A stretch of 64,000 nucleotides of DNA from JBFMEX01 sp040752215. GTDB lineage: Bacteria > Pseudomonadota > Alphaproteobacteria > Rhizobiales > Hyphomicrobiaceae. This document shows positions 17,440-26,861 of the stretch, in pieces (within the stretch, counting starts at the first letter, position 1; the number at the start of each line of letters is the position of its first letter). The position numbers were made by a program, and so were the translations under genes. Location of the stretch: positions 1 through 64,000 of the forward strand of contig JBFMEX010000024.1 in NCBI GenBank assembly GCA_040752215.1, written 5' to 3'. The notes below the pieces were generated by a model. That model was not told the DNA's origin. It saw only the letters and a program-made list of their open reading frames with translations, and did no database searches.

Positions 17440-18063
17440 CTACTTGCCGGTTCCGAAGTCGACCTTTGGCGTCTTGGTCTCCTCGGCCGCGACGTCGAAC
17501 GTCGCCATGTCCTTGTGCGAGGGGTACATCACCGACTTCCACAGCCGGCCCGGAATGGTATTGAGCTCGGTATTGTAGACGCGGACCGCGTTGATGTAGT
17601 CACGCCGTGCGATTGCGATTCGGTTCTCGGTTCCCTCGATCTGCTGCTGGAGGGCGAGGAAGTTCTGCCCCGACTTGATGTCGGGATACCGCTCGACCAC
17701 CGCGAGCAGCTGGCGCAGCGCCCCGCCGAGGGTGTTCTGCGCGTCCTGGAACTGCTTCATCGCCGCCGGATTGGTCAGGATGTCGTCGGGCAGCTTGACC
17801 GAGGTCGCCTTGGCGCGCGCCTCCACCACGTCGGTCAGCACCTTGCGCTCCTGCTCGGCGAAGCCCTTGACGCTCTCGACCAGATTGGGGATCAGGTCGG
17901 CGCGCCGCTTGTACTGGTTCAAGACCTCCGACCAGGCCGCCTTGGCGCTCTGCTCGTATGTCGGGATGTTGTTGATGCCACAGCCCGACAATGGCATCGC
18001 CAGCACTATCACGGAGGCGGCGGCGAGGGCGCGGAGCGTCCGGGGGAAAAGCGGGATGGCCAT
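17440..18063 (-). CDS. lemA: LemA family lipoprotein
   Basis: The 207-aa protein starts at ATG 18063. A lipoprotein signal ends in LSGC, then comes GINNIPTYEQSAKAAWSEVLNQYKRRADLIPNLVESVKGFAEQE, the LemA hallmark of a helical bundle with the Y-x-R-R-x-D-L-I-P-N-L motif. It is the first gene of the lemA-TPM-TPM unit. Open frame extends upstream to 18396 but overlaps the divergent ParA-like gene and lacks signal-like sequence, so the lipoprotein start is preferred. Confidence 0.92.
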   Translation of the reverse strand: MAIPLFPRTLRALAAASVIVLAMPLSGCGINNIPTYEQSAKAAWSEVLNQYKRRADLIPNLVESVKGFAEQERKVLTDVVEARAKATSVKLPDDILTNPAAMKQFQDAQNTLGGALRQLLAVVERYPDIKSGQNFLALQQQIEGTENRIAIARRDYINAVRVYNTELNTIPGRLWKSVMYPSHKDMATFDVAAEETKTPKVDFGTGK

Positions 18064-18307
18064 GATGCGATGTACTCCGTAGGGGAAGGCGCCTTCCACG
18101 TAGGCCGTCGCGCCCGAGCTGGCAAGCGGATTGGAAATGCCGTGCCGGCGAGTCGCTTCTCTTCCTGCGCCGCAGGCTCGGTCGACATTTCGCCGCCATT
18201 TTCTGTTCGAGCTTGCCCGCGCCTTGCTGTAAGGGAGTGCGGGCGGGGCTCGTATCCGGACCGGCTCGGACCAGGGGCGGCGGCGGAGGAGGAGGCGTCG
18301 AGGGGGC

Positions 18308-19204
18308 ATGAAGCGGTCGATTGCGGTCATGAACGCGAAGGGCGGCGTCGGCAAGTCGACGCTGGTGCTCGCGCTCGCCGAGACCCTGTCCGCCATCTAC
18401 GGCAAGAATGTCCTCGTCATCGACAGCGATGCCCAGGCCAGCGTGTCCAGCATGCTGATGTCGGTCGGCGCGCTGCATGAGCTGCAGAGCGACGGCTTCA
18501 CCCTGGTCGACTATCTGGTCGAGAGCGTGCTGCGCAAGCAGCCGGTCGACTGGCAGGGCTACGTGGTGCGCAACATCTCCGACATCGACGATGCGCGCAC
18601 CGTGTTCCTGGTTCCGAGCGACATGCAGCTGACGCTGTTCGAGCGCGAGGTGTCGAAAGGCAACCTGCACGCCGAGCTTCGCGTCGCCATCCGCCGCCTC
18701 GTCGCCGAGGTCGCCAAGGTGTTCGATATCGTGCTCGTCGATTGTCCGCCGGGGCTTTCGGTGCTGACGGAGGCTTGGCTGCGCGAGGTCGACTATCACG
18801 TCGCGCCGACCAAGCCGGACTACGTCTCCGTTTGCGGGCTCGAGGTGTTCCGCCGCTTCCGCGCGCTCAATCCGGAGATGGGCTTCGCCGAGAGCCTCGG
18901 CGTGATCGTCAACATGAAGCAGATGGGCTCGTCCTCCGACGAGGAATACCATCGCTGGCTCGCCGCCAACCCCGACAACCGCTGCTTCGCGCGCGCGGTG
19001 CCGATGATGCGCGCACTGCAGGATGCTGCCCGCTTCCAGGGGCCCGACCGCTCCTACTCGGCCAAGTATCCGGGCGAGATCGGCTCGGCGATGCGGGCGT
19101 TGAGCGAGGAGCTGATGCAACGCCTCTCGACCTCTGCCGCCACCGTGCCAGAGGCACAATCGCCCAGACCCGCCGCCGAGATTCGCGAATCCCGCGCCGG
19201 CTAG
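18308..19204 (+). CDS. ParA/MinD-like ATPase
   Basis: The 298-aa protein opens with MNAKGGVGKST, the deviant Walker A of ParA/MinD/Soj ATPases, followed by VLVIDSDAQASVSSML (Walker A') and DIVLVDCPPGL (Walker B). The P-loop Lys pair typical of dimer sandwich ATPases is present. No parB-like gene is adjacent, and the middle part (residues 60-120) is unlike chromosomal ParA, so this is an orphan ATPase that may position some cell component. The C-terminal about 25 residues are low complexity. It diverges from lemA. Confidence 0.88.
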   Translation: MKRSIAVMNAKGGVGKSTLVLALAETLSAIYGKNVLVIDSDAQASVSSMLMSVGALHELQSDGFTLVDYLVESVLRKQPVDWQGYVVRNISDIDDARTVFLVPSDMQLTLFEREVSKGNLHAELRVAIRRLVAEVAKVFDIVLVDCPPGLSVLTEAWLREVDYHVAPTKPDYVSVCGLEVFRRFRALNPEMGFAESLGVIVNMKQMGSSSDEEYHRWLAANPDNRCFARAVPMMRALQDAARFQGPDRSYSAKYPGEIGSAMRALSEELMQRLSTSAATVPEAQSPRPAAEIRESRAG

Positions 19205-19244
19205 CGGTCAGCATGCCGCTGCAGCGATGTCGATTTGGGAACAA

Positions 19245-19319
19245 TGGAGCGGGCGATGAGATTCGAACTCACGACCCTCACGTTGGCAACGTGATGCTCT
19301 ACCCCTGAGCTACGCCCGC
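19245..19319 (-). tRNA. tRNA-Gly (GCC anticodon)
   Basis: The minus strand gives a complete cloverleaf: acceptor stem GCGGGCG / CGCCCGC, D-arm GCTCAGGGGTAGAGC, anticodon stem-loop TCACGTTGCCAACGTGA with anticodon GCC, T-arm with GTTCGAATC, and encoded CCA at 19245-19247. Total length with CCA is 75 bases. It reads glycine GGC/GGU codons. Confidence 0.97.
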
Positions 19320-19508
19320 GTCCGATGGGTAAGCCGCGCGTCTTGTGCGGCGCGGCCCCGTCTTATGGCGCAAGTCCCTGCCGATTGCAAGGCCGCGCCT
19401 CGGCGGTGGTTTCCGCAGCCCTTCCGGCGCTGTACGTGCCCCACTCTTGCGTGTCGGCCCCCCCTCGGCTAGTTCCTCGGCCGAGACGGACGGGAGCGCG
19501 AAACACCG

Positions 19509-20012
19509 ATGCCGGCTGGCCGCAGGGACCTTTTCGAGCACCTCGAAAAGCTCGCCATCGCGACCACGACGCGCGACCATCCGGCGGTGTTCACGGTCGC
19601 CGAGAGCGAGGCGCTGGAGCGCTCGATCCCCGGCGGTCATACCAAGAATCTGTTCCTGATCGACGCCAAGGGTGCGGTCGTGCTGGTCGTCGCCGAGAGC
19701 GACACGCGCGTCGACCTGAGGCACCTGTCGCGGCGCCTTGGCACGGCCCGCTTCAGCTTCGGCAAGGCCGACCGGATGATGGAGCTGTTGGGCGTGACGC
19801 CGGGCTCGGTGACCGCGTTCGCGGTCATGAACGATTCCGCGGGCCTTGTGCGCGTCGTCGTCGACGAGCGGCTGATGCGCCACGAGCTCGTCAACTGCCA
19901 TCCGCTCGAGAACACCGCGACAACGACGATCCGCCGCGATGATCTCCTTCGGTTCCTCGCCGCCACCGGTCATCCGCCCGAGATCGTCGAGCTGACCGGG
20001 GTGGGCCGCTGA
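19509..20012 (+). CDS. YbaK/ProX-type aminoacyl-tRNA deacylase domain protein
   Basis: The 167-aa protein is a stand-alone YbaK/EbsC-fold domain. HTKNLFLIDAKGAVVLVV and the GSVTAFAVMND segment are the pattern of free-standing editing domains related to the ProRS insertion domain (ProXp/PrdX), which hydrolyse mischarged Ala-tRNA(Pro) or Cys-tRNA(Pro). The K-N-L-F and G-S-V-T-P/A signatures are visible. It probably acts in the cytoplasm as trans-editing quality control. The neighbouring tRNA-Gly is convergent and unrelated. Confidence 0.87.
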   Translation: MPAGRRDLFEHLEKLAIATTTRDHPAVFTVAESEALERSIPGGHTKNLFLIDAKGAVVLVVAESDTRVDLRHLSRRLGTARFSFGKADRMMELLGVTPGSVTAFAVMNDSAGLVRVVVDERLMRHELVNCHPLENTATTTIRRDDLLRFLAATGHPPEIVELTGVGR

Positions 20013-20030
20013 GAAACGACCGCCGCGCGG

Positions 20031-20348
20031 CTACTTGCAGAGCTTGGCCTGGATCGTGCAGACCTTGCTCGAGCCGTCGTTGCCGCACTTCTCGCGCATG
20101 TTGCTGACGCTGTAGCCCGAGGCGGCGGTGCCGACCTTGGCGCTGCCCACCATCCATGCTGCCCACATGCCCCAGTCGGTGTCCTGTAACACCGCCTCCC
20201 AGGCTTGGAAGCGGGCGCCCTCGATATCGCTGGCCCAGCCGCGGCCGGCCTTGTTGGCGCAGCTGGCGGCCTGTGCCGCCGTCAATGGCGCACCGGCGAG
20301 CACGAGTGCCGCGGCGATACCGGCAAGCAGTCCGAATGCATGTCTCAT
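20031..20348 (-). CDS. Small exported Cys-containing protein, unknown
   Basis: The 105-aa protein has a clear signal peptide (LLAGIAAALVLAGAPLTAAQA, cleavage near residue 28). The mature part has four Cys (near residues 30, 88, 97 and 104) that could form two disulfides, and is rich in Trp and Gly (WEAVLQDTDWGMWAAWMVGS). Its fold and function are unknown. It is convergent with the YbaK-like gene, 18 bases away. Confidence 0.75.
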   Translation of the reverse strand: MRHAFGLLAGIAAALVLAGAPLTAAQAASCANKAGRGWASDIEGARFQAWEAVLQDTDWGMWAAWMVGSAKVGTAASGYSVSNMREKCGNDGSSKVCTIQAKLCK

Positions 20349-20578
20349 GAGACCCTCCCCCTTCTGACCGAATCACCCGGAGGTTAGCTCCGTCTTGTGT
20401 TCTGCGACAACGCGCCGGGCGGCACTGAGGGCTTCCGGCTGTGGTGGCGTGGCGCGGCGGCGACTCACGGCCGCCCCGCTCCCCTGGTCCGGCCGCTTCG
20501 GAGCCCTTACATTTGCCACAGGCCCTGCCGGTCGCTAGGACAGGGGGCAGGCAAAGCGGTCGTCGCGAGGAGCAGGAC

Positions 20579-21499
20579 ATGGAATTCGGGGTGCGCAAGC
20601 CGGCTGGCGCCGAGGTGCCGGCGGGTCAGGCGGACGTGATCAAGGATTCGACCACCGCCGGCTTCGCCAAGGACGTCATCGAGGCCTCCAAGCAGGGCCC
20701 GGTGCTGGTCGACTTCTGGGCCGCCTGGTGCGGGCCCTGCAAGCAGCTGACGCCCGTTCTCGAGAAGGTCGTCAAGAGCTACAACGGCAAGGTCAAGCTG
20801 GTGAAGATCAACATCGACGAGCATCCGGGCATCGCCGGCCAGATGCGGGTGCAGTCGATCCCGACCGTGTACGCCTTCCGCGACGGCCGTCCGCTCGACG
20901 GCTTCATGGGCGCCCAGCCCGAGAGCACCATCCGCGCCTTCGTCGACCGTCTGCTGGGAGAGGAAGCCGAGGCCGATCTCGCCACCGTGCTCGCGGCCGG
21001 CGAGCAGGCGCTCGAGTCCGGCGACCTGCAGGGCGCGGCCGAGATCTTCGCCGCCGTCCTCCAGGAGGACCAGCAGAATGCCGCCGCGTTGGCCGGTCTC
21101 GCCCAGTGCTATCTGAAGAGCGGCGACGTGCCGCGCGCCAGGCAGACGATCGCGCTGGTGCCGCCCGACAAGCGCAATCTCGCCGCGGTGGCGAGCGTGA
21201 CCGCCGCGCTGGAGCTCGCCGAGAAAGCCGGCTCGGCCGGCGACACGGCCGCGCTCGAGGCGCGGGTGGCGGCCAATCCAGCCGACCACGAGGCGCGCTT
21301 CGATCTCGCGGTCGCCCTCGCCGCCGGCAAGCGTAAGGCCGAGGCCGTCGAACATCTGCTCGAACTCGTGCGCCGCGACCGCAACTGGAACGAGCAGGCG
21401 GCGAGGAAGCAGCTGGTGCAGCTGTTCGACGCCTGGGGGCCGAAGGATCCGTTGACCGCCGAGGGCCGGCGGCGGCTGTCCTCGATCCTGTTCTCCTGA
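20579..21499 (+). CDS. Thioredoxin-TPR chaperone, CnoX/YbbN-like
   Basis: The 306-aa protein starts at ATG 20579 after GAGGAGCAGG. An N-terminal thioredoxin domain carries the active-site WCGPC, a redox-active CxxC unlike the SxxC of E. coli CnoX, and a TPR-like C-terminal half starting about residue 130 (LAAGEQALESGDLQGAAEIFAAVLQE) that ends in the family's typical ARKQLVQLFDAWG and RRRLSSILFS. It likely acts as a holdase and reductase that protects cytosolic proteins and hands them to GroEL or DnaK. It is followed 54 bases later by a LON-domain gene, a common alphaproteobacterial pair. Confidence 0.92.
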   Translation: MEFGVRKPAGAEVPAGQADVIKDSTTAGFAKDVIEASKQGPVLVDFWAAWCGPCKQLTPVLEKVVKSYNGKVKLVKINIDEHPGIAGQMRVQSIPTVYAFRDGRPLDGFMGAQPESTIRAFVDRLLGEEAEADLATVLAAGEQALESGDLQGAAEIFAAVLQEDQQNAAALAGLAQCYLKSGDVPRARQTIALVPPDKRNLAAVASVTAALELAEKAGSAGDTAALEARVAANPADHEARFDLAVALAAGKRKAEAVEHLLELVRRDRNWNEQAARKQLVQLFDAWGPKDPLTAEGRRRLSSILFS

Positions 21500-21553
21500 T
21501 CGCACACGGCTCCGGCGCCGCGGATCGGGCCCGATCGAGACACGGGAGTGCAC

Positions 21554-22243
21554 ATGCCGTTGACGATCAGCGAGCGCTACCGCCGCCCCGGCGACCTGCC
21601 GCAGCGCATCCCCGTGTTCCCGCTGCGCGGCGTGATCCTGCTGCCGCGTGCCTCGCTGCCGCTCAACATCTTCGAGCCGCGTTATCTGGCAATGGTCGAC
21701 GACGTGATGCGCGGCCACCGCATCATCGGCGTCATCCAGCCGGCCGGTTCCGGCGACGATGCCGCCGAAAGCCCCCCGGGCAAGGCGGTCGATTTGCGCC
21801 GGGTCGGCTGCGCCGGGCGCGTCACCGCCTACCAGGAGCTCGACGACGGGCGGCTCGTGATCTCGATCTCCGGCGTCGCCCGCTTCGAGACCTTGGCCGA
21901 GGAGCCGGACGGACGGCCCTACCGCACGATGCAGGTCTCCTACGACCGCTTCGCCAGTGACCTCGGCGCCGCCACCGACGAGCGCGAGGTTGACCGCGAG
22001 CATCTGCTGCGCGTCTTGAAGAGCTACCTCGAGGCCAACCGCCTCAAGGCCGACTGGCAGGCGATCGTCGCCGCCCCGATCGAGTTCCTCGTCAACGCGC
22101 TCTCGGTGATGAGCCCTTACGGCCCGGAGGAGAAGCAGGCACTGCTCGAGGCGGCCGACCTGAAATCGCGTGCCGACGTGCTGGTGGCGCTGGCCGAGAT
22201 GGAGCTGGCCGGCGGCCGCGGCGGCGGCTCGACGCTGCAATAG
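21554..22243 (+). CDS. LON peptidase substrate-binding domain protein
   Basis: The 229-aa protein starts at ATG 21554 behind CGGGAG; a GTG two codons earlier is possible. It contains IPVFPLRGVILLPRASLPLNIFEPRY, the classic N-terminal LON domain, and lacks the AAA+ and protease parts of Lon, so it is an independent substrate-binding protein. Its partner is unknown. It probably shares a transcript with the thioredoxin-like gene upstream. Confidence 0.92.
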   Translation: MPLTISERYRRPGDLPQRIPVFPLRGVILLPRASLPLNIFEPRYLAMVDDVMRGHRIIGVIQPAGSGDDAAESPPGKAVDLRRVGCAGRVTAYQELDDGRLVISISGVARFETLAEEPDGRPYRTMQVSYDRFASDLGAATDEREVDREHLLRVLKSYLEANRLKADWQAIVAAPIEFLVNALSVMSPYGPEEKQALLEAADLKSRADVLVALAEMELAGGRGGGSTLQ

Positions 22244-22432
22244 CGTCTGCATGTCGCTTTGCATGTCGCAGTGATTGTCAAACGGCGCTGCAGGCGGGCG
22301 AGACGCTCGGCGGCCTACTCCTTCCACCGCCTCGAGGGGGAGGAAGCGAGAAGCGCGAGGGGCGCCATCGCCGGCGCAGAGGCTTTCCGGTCGAGCAGCG
22401 CCGTGCGGTTGACGGCAGCGGCGGCTCGACGG

Positions 22433-23221
22433 ATGCTCGCCAGCATGAGGGATTTGATCGACCGGCTGGAGCCGTGGCTGGCGCGCTTTCCGGCGTTGCA
22501 GCGCCTGCTCGGCCACGCCTCGCGCGCCGAGCGCACTACACTTCTCGCCGTCACCGCGGCGGCGCTGCTGCTCGCGGCGTTCGCGAAAATCGCCGAGGAG
22601 GTGAGCGAGGGCGATACGCGCGGCTTCGATACGCGGCTCATGCTGGCGCTGCGCACGCCCGGCAACCCGGCCGACCCGATTGGCCCGGTGTGGCTCGAGG
22701 AGACGATGCGCGACTTCACCGCGCTCGGCAGCACCGGCGTGCTGGCGGTGATGACGCTCGCGGTGATCGGCTTCCTCGTCTTCACGCTGAAGCGCCATGC
22801 GGCGGCGCTGGTCGCCGTGTCGGTGGCGGGCGGCACGCTGCTCTCCTCGCTGATGAAGTTCGGCTTTGCGCGGCCGCGGCCCGATCTCGTGCCACACGAG
22901 ACGATCGTGTCGACGGCGAGCTTTCCGTCCGGCCATTCGATGATGTCGGCGGTCGTCTACCTGACGCTCGGCGTGCTGCTGGCGCGCACGCAGGCGGCGC
23001 CGCGGGTGAAGCTCTACGTGCTCGCCGTCGCGCTTGCGCTCACCGTGCTGGTCGGCGTCAGCCGGGTCTATCTCGGCGTCCACTGGCCGACCGACGTGCT
23101 CGCCGGCTGGGCGCTCGGCGCGGCATGGGCGCTGCTGTGCTGGCTCGCCGCGCTGTGGCTGCAATCGCGCGGTCAGGTCGAGCCGCCGAACAGCGACGAG
23201 CCGCATCAGGGGAGGTCGTGA
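22433..23221 (+). CDS. PAP2-family membrane phosphatase
   Basis: The 262-aa protein carries the three PAP2 phosphatase motifs in order: KFGFARPRPD, then SFPSGH, then SRVYLGVHWPTDVLAGW. About six membrane segments surround them. Proteins of this type dephosphorylate lipid pyrophosphates such as undecaprenyl diphosphate or phosphatidic acid on the outer face of the inner membrane. Start taken at ATG 22433; the open frame reaches 22259 but upstream sequence is unlike coding DNA. Substrate is not determined. Confidence 0.9.
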   Translation: MLASMRDLIDRLEPWLARFPALQRLLGHASRAERTTLLAVTAAALLLAAFAKIAEEVSEGDTRGFDTRLMLALRTPGNPADPIGPVWLEETMRDFTALGSTGVLAVMTLAVIGFLVFTLKRHAAALVAVSVAGGTLLSSLMKFGFARPRPDLVPHETIVSTASFPSGHSMMSAVVYLTLGVLLARTQAAPRVKLYVLAVALALTVLVGVSRVYLGVHWPTDVLAGWALGAAWALLCWLAALWLQSRGQVEPPNSDEPHQGRS

Positions 23222-23355
23222 TCACGACGGGGACATGACGCGCTCGCCCGCATCGACTCGCCGCACTCTGCCAACCCTGCGCGATCGGGATCGTAACCGC
23301 GGAACATCGCACCCCCACTTTACCTCGCCCCCCGTCTCGCGCTATGCGCTCACCC

Positions 23356-24138
23356 ATGACCCTCAAAACCCGCATCATTCCCTGCCTCGACGTCAAGGAC
23401 GGCCGTGTCGTCAAGGGCGTCAACTTCGTCGATCTCGTCGACGCCGGCGACCCGGTCGAGGCGGCCGCCGCCTATGACGCGGCCGGCGCCGACGAGCTCT
23501 GCTTCCTCGACATCACCGCCTCCCACGAGAACCGCGACACCATCCTGCACATCGTCGAGGCAACCGCCGAGCGCTGCTTCATGCCGCTCACCGTCGGCGG
23601 CGGCGTCAGGACGGTCGAGGACGTGCGTAAGCTGTTGGAGGCCGGCGCCGACAAGGTGTCGATCAACACCGCAGCGGTGTTCAACCGGCAGTTCGTGAAA
23701 GAGGCCTCGGAGAAGTTCGGGTCGCAGTGCATCGTCGTCGCCATCGACGCCAAGAAGGTGTCGGCCGAGGGCGAGCCCGATCGCTGGGAGATTTTCACCC
23801 ACGGCGGGCGCAAGCCGACCGGCATCGATGCCGTCGCGTACGCGCGCGAGGTGGTGGCGCTCGGTGCCGGCGAAATCCTACTGACCTCCATGGACCGCGA
23901 CGGCACCAAGGCCGGCTTCGACCTCGCGCTGACGCGGGCGATCGCCGATGCGGTGACGGTGCCGGTGATCGCCTCCGGCGGTGTCGGCACGCTCGATCAC
24001 CTCGTCGACGGTGTGAAGCAAGGCCACGCCAGCGCGGTGCTCGCGGCCTCGATCTTCCACTTCGGCACGTACTCGATCGGCGAAGCGAAGCGCCACATGG
24101 CTGCGGCCGGCCTCGCCATGCGCCTCGACGGCGTTTGA
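23356..24138 (+). CDS. hisF: Imidazole glycerol phosphate synthase cyclase subunit HisF
   Basis: The 260-aa TIM barrel starts [22 protein letters not shown]. The catalytic Asp are visible in CLDVKDG and VVAIDAKK, with phosphate-binding VGGGVR and ASGGVGT. With HisH glutaminase it converts PRFAR and ammonia to imidazole glycerol phosphate and AICAR in histidine synthesis. No other his gene is adjacent, so the histidine genes are split here. The first in-frame ATG at 23344 would add four residues; the conserved N-terminus supports 23356. Confidence 0.96.
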   Translation: MTLKTRIIPCLDVKDGRVVKGVNFVDLVDAGDPVEAAAAYDAAGADELCFLDITASHENRDTILHIVEATAERCFMPLTVGGGVRTVEDVRKLLEAGADKVSINTAAVFNRQFVKEASEKFGSQCIVVAIDAKKVSAEGEPDRWEIFTHGGRKPTGIDAVAYAREVVALGAGEILLTSMDRDGTKAGFDLALTRAIADAVTVPVIASGGVGTLDHLVDGVKQGHASAVLAASIFHFGTYSIGEAKRHMAAAGLAMRLDGV

Positions 24139-24361
24139 TCTTTCGTCGCAGGGCGGCGCCGTGCCTATCATTCGCGTCCGTTGAGGGTACGGGCAAACCA
24201 TTGAGCAATCAGCATATGGGCCCGCGCACGCCGGATTTTCGAGCACGTCCACTATTCTCACCTGCGGCAAATTCGGCACCGCAAAGCGATTGTCTTGCGA
24301 TGGGTTGGGCTGCTAGGCCTCACAGGCAACTTTAAGAGCACCCAGCGAAAGGGACCAAAGC

Positions 24362-24835
24362 ATGATGATCAAGAACACCGGCGCGCTCGCCGCGCTTCTC
24401 GCTGCCGCCTCGATGCTCGCGCTCGCGCCGGCAGCCGATGCCACCACGCGCGCACGCGCGGCGAAGGCTGCCCCGGTTCCGGTCGCCAAGGCGGCACCCG
24501 CCAAGGCCAAGAGCTGCCCTGAGCTCGATGCGGTCGATCCCGACGGCGACGGGTCGTGGTCGATATTCGAGGCCAAGAAGCGCGCGCTCGCCGTGTTCGC
24601 CAAGCTCAACAAGGACGGCGACCGCACTCTGGAGCTGGATGAGCTTGCCGGCCGCCTCGGCAAGGAGCAGTTCGATAAGGTCGACGTGATCAAGCGCAAG
24701 GGCATCAGTCGGCTCGAGTGGCTGCGCATGACCAAGAAACTGTTCCGCGCCGCCAACAAGGACCGCGACATCACGCTCGAGTGCGACGAGATCGTGAGCC
24801 CGGCGGGCAAAGCGCTGGCGCACGTGCTCAGATAA
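24362..24835 (+). CDS. Exported EF-hand calcium-binding protein
   Basis: The 157-aa protein has a signal peptide (ALAALLAAASMLALAPAADA), a Lys/Ala/Pro linker and three EF-hand-like loops: DPDGDGSWSIFE, NKDGDRTLELDE and NKDRDITLECDE. The first two keep the Asp/Asn-x-Asp-x-Asp calcium ligands. It is probably periplasmic, buffering or sensing calcium. It is followed by an intrinsic terminator at 24900-24934. Confidence 0.85.
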   Translation: MMIKNTGALAALLAAASMLALAPAADATTRARAAKAAPVPVAKAAPAKAKSCPELDAVDPDGDGSWSIFEAKKRALAVFAKLNKDGDRTLELDELAGRLGKEQFDKVDVIKRKGISRLEWLRMTKKLFRAANKDRDITLECDEIVSPAGKALAHVLR

Positions 24836-24899
24836 TCTGCGAGGCGCACTGCGGAGGACTCTCGGCCCGCTGCGCCACATCGTAGGAAGGAACGCGACG

Positions 24900-24934
24900 A
24901 GGCCCGGCCACTCGGTCGGGCCTTGGTCGCTTTT
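24900..24934 (+). terminator. Intrinsic terminator after the EF-hand gene
   Basis: The stem AGGCCCG / CGGGCCT closes a ten-base loop and is followed by TTGGTCGCTTTT, 65 bases after the stop codon. Confidence 0.65.
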
Positions 24935-24953
24935 CAGGGGGCAGTGATCGAGG

Positions 24954-26432
24954 CTATGCCGCCTGCGACCGGGCGGTGATCAGGTCCCAGGCGACGTTGA
25001 GCTGCTTGGTGCGCTTCTCGCGCACGAGCCTGTCGAGCTCGTTGTTGGCGAGGTCCGGGTGCCAGCTCTGGCGCAGGCCGTCGGCGATCTTCTTGACCAC
25101 CTCGATCGGGGCGTCCGGTGCGGCGCCGAGCAGCGCCAATGCCTCGGCGCGGGTCTCCGGCAGCCAGTTGAGCACGCTCTCGGCCTCGGGCGCCGGAGGC
25201 GCGAATTGCGCCCCGATCGTGCCGGCGGGCGCCGCGGGCGCGGGCTGCGAAGGTGGCGCCGTCGGCAACCTCGGCTCGATCGCGCCGGGCCGTGTCGCCA
25301 CCAGGGCGCGGGTGCCGGTGTCGCCACCGAGCGAGATGGCGCCGTAGTCGCGGGCCTCCGGCGGCACCACGGCAACGCGCGACGATCGCGGACGCGAGAC
25401 CATGAACGCGGCGAGTGCGATTGCGGCGAGCGCCGCGGCGCCGATCGCTGCGCCGGCGATGGTGGTGAAGCGGCGGCTCTCCGGCGTGGAGGCGGTGCTC
25501 GCCGCCTCGGCGGGTGATGGTAGCGTCGGCGCCGCCGCAGGCGTCGGCGCAGCGGGCAGCATGGCGAGCCTGTCCTCGTCGCCGCCCGATCCGGCGGCCG
25601 GCGGCGCCGGCGCAACCAACTGCCTCGAGTGCCTGCTCGCCGTGGCGTCGGCCTCGCCGCCCGGATTGAGGATCTTGTAGCCGGGACTCGCCCTGTCGCC
25701 GGCGTCGGACGTCGCACGCGTCTCCGCCTTGCCGAGGTCCGCCTTGGCGGCGTCCGTCCTCGCGATGGCCGCGCTGGACCGACCCTCGCTCGCGCTGTCT
25801 TTTCGGGCCGGATTGGGCAGCGGCAGTGCGATCGTCGCGGCGTCGATCGGCGGCACCGGCTTTGCGGTGGCCGGTGTAGGCGCCTCGATAAAACGCGCGT
25901 CGATGCCGAGCATCGGCGCGAACCCGGGCGGCAGCTCGATCACGCGGCCGGAGGCGGCACGTGGCGTGCCGAAGCCATCGCCATAAGGGGTGCCGGCACC
26001 GGGATAGCGCATGCGCGGACCGCTGAAGGGCTCGCGCGCGGCCGTGCCCCAGCTGCGTCCCATACCGATTACCATGCGGTCGCCTTTGACCCGCGCCGGA
26101 TAGCGCTGCTGGAAGGCAACGGCGCCAACCACGTCGAGCCACGCGACTCGGGCGCCGCCGCAATCGATGTCGAAGCGATGGATGCGCCAGCTGCGGCATC
26201 GGCTCTGGTCGGCCGGCGAGCAGGCGGTGTGAATCTCCTGCTGACGCGGGCCGAGGATCGGATACTCACGCGGCGGGCTCTGGACGAGCTCGAGGTTGCG
26301 CCCCTCGACGCGGCAGTCGTAGGACATCAACAAGCGCTCGCCGGCCGCGGCGAGGTCGTTCGCCAGCGCCAGCGCCGCGAGCCCGATGAAAGCCACGCGA
26401 ATTATCCGGCCGATGCCGCGAAACGCCCGCAT
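24954..26432 (-). CDS. Membrane protein with C-terminal J-domain-like region
   Basis: The 492-aa protein has an N-terminal signal or anchor (RVAFIGLAALALANDLAAAG), a Cys-containing domain (about 35-125), a long Pro/Ala-rich linker, a membrane segment at about 330-355 (GAAIGAAALAAIALAAFMV), another linker and, at the very C-terminus, a J-domain-like module with the HPD motif (SWHPDLA) flanked by ETRAEALALLG and KTKQLNVAWDLI-like helices. The J-like module would be cytoplasmic and could recruit DnaK. It is 93 bases upstream of nothing coding on its own strand, so it may be monocistronic. Confidence 0.82.
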   Translation of the reverse strand: MRAFRGIGRIIRVAFIGLAALALANDLAAAGERLLMSYDCRVEGRNLELVQSPPREYPILGPRQQEIHTACSPADQSRCRSWRIHRFDIDCGGARVAWLDVVGAVAFQQRYPARVKGDRMVIGMGRSWGTAAREPFSGPRMRYPGAGTPYGDGFGTPRAASGRVIELPPGFAPMLGIDARFIEAPTPATAKPVPPIDAATIALPLPNPARKDSASEGRSSAAIARTDAAKADLGKAETRATSDAGDRASPGYKILNPGGEADATASRHSRQLVAPAPPAAGSGGDEDRLAMLPAAPTPAAAPTLPSPAEAASTASTPESRRFTTIAGAAIGAAALAAIALAAFMVSRPRSSRVAVVPPEARDYGAISLGGDTGTRALVATRPGAIEPRLPTAPPSQPAPAAPAGTIGAQFAPPAPEAESVLNWLPETRAEALALLGAAPDAPIEVVKKIADGLRQSWHPDLANNELDRLVREKRTKQLNVAWDLITARSQAA

Positions 26433-26579
26433 GTCCCGCTCCCCGTCGCCGTGGCTCGATTCCTCGTACGCGACGCGCCACCAAGATCGAGCAGACCGTC
26501 GATGGCGACCGTGGCACCTTTGTGGCAGCGCCGCGGTGCCGCCGAGCCTGGAACGTTCACGTGCGGGCGAAGGCGCGGC

Positions 26580-26861
26580 CTACCGCCTGTCCTGGCGGCG
26601 CTGCCAGACAAGGTAGCTGACGGTCACGATGGCGGTCAGCAGCATCGTGCCGATGATGTCCGAGCGGCGGATGAACTGGAACCAAAGCTCGATGCCCTGC
26701 GCATAGCCGCCCTTGGCGGTCAGCATGGCGTTGGTCGTCACCACGACCAGCGACATCAGCGCGGTCAGTGCGGTGGCAATCGCCACCTCCAGCGCCCGCT
26801 TCATCAGGCGCGGCACGGAGAACGCGCTCCGGCCAACGGCGATCATCGTACGGTCGGTCAT
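26580..26861 (-). CDS. Small two-TM membrane protein, unknown
   Basis: The 93-aa protein starts at ATG 26861. It has two hydrophobic segments (IATALTALMSLVVVTTNAML and IIGTMLLTAIVTVSYLVW) separated by a charged loop, and a basic C-terminus. No family is recognised. It lies 147 bases upstream of the J-domain gene on the same strand and could be co-transcribed. The 28 extra residues of the longer open frame are rejected because they run into repeat-derived sequence. Confidence 0.7.
   Translation of the reverse strand: MTDRTMIAVGRSAFSVPRLMKRALEVAIATALTALMSLVVVTTNAMLTAKGGYAQGIELWFQFIRRSDIIGTMLLTAIVTVSYLVWQRRQDRR

Noticed and set aside
20507..23206. 899-aa minus-strand open frame across thioredoxin, LON and PAP2 genes
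   Set aside because: It runs antisense through three separate identified genes and their spacers, which a real gene would not do.
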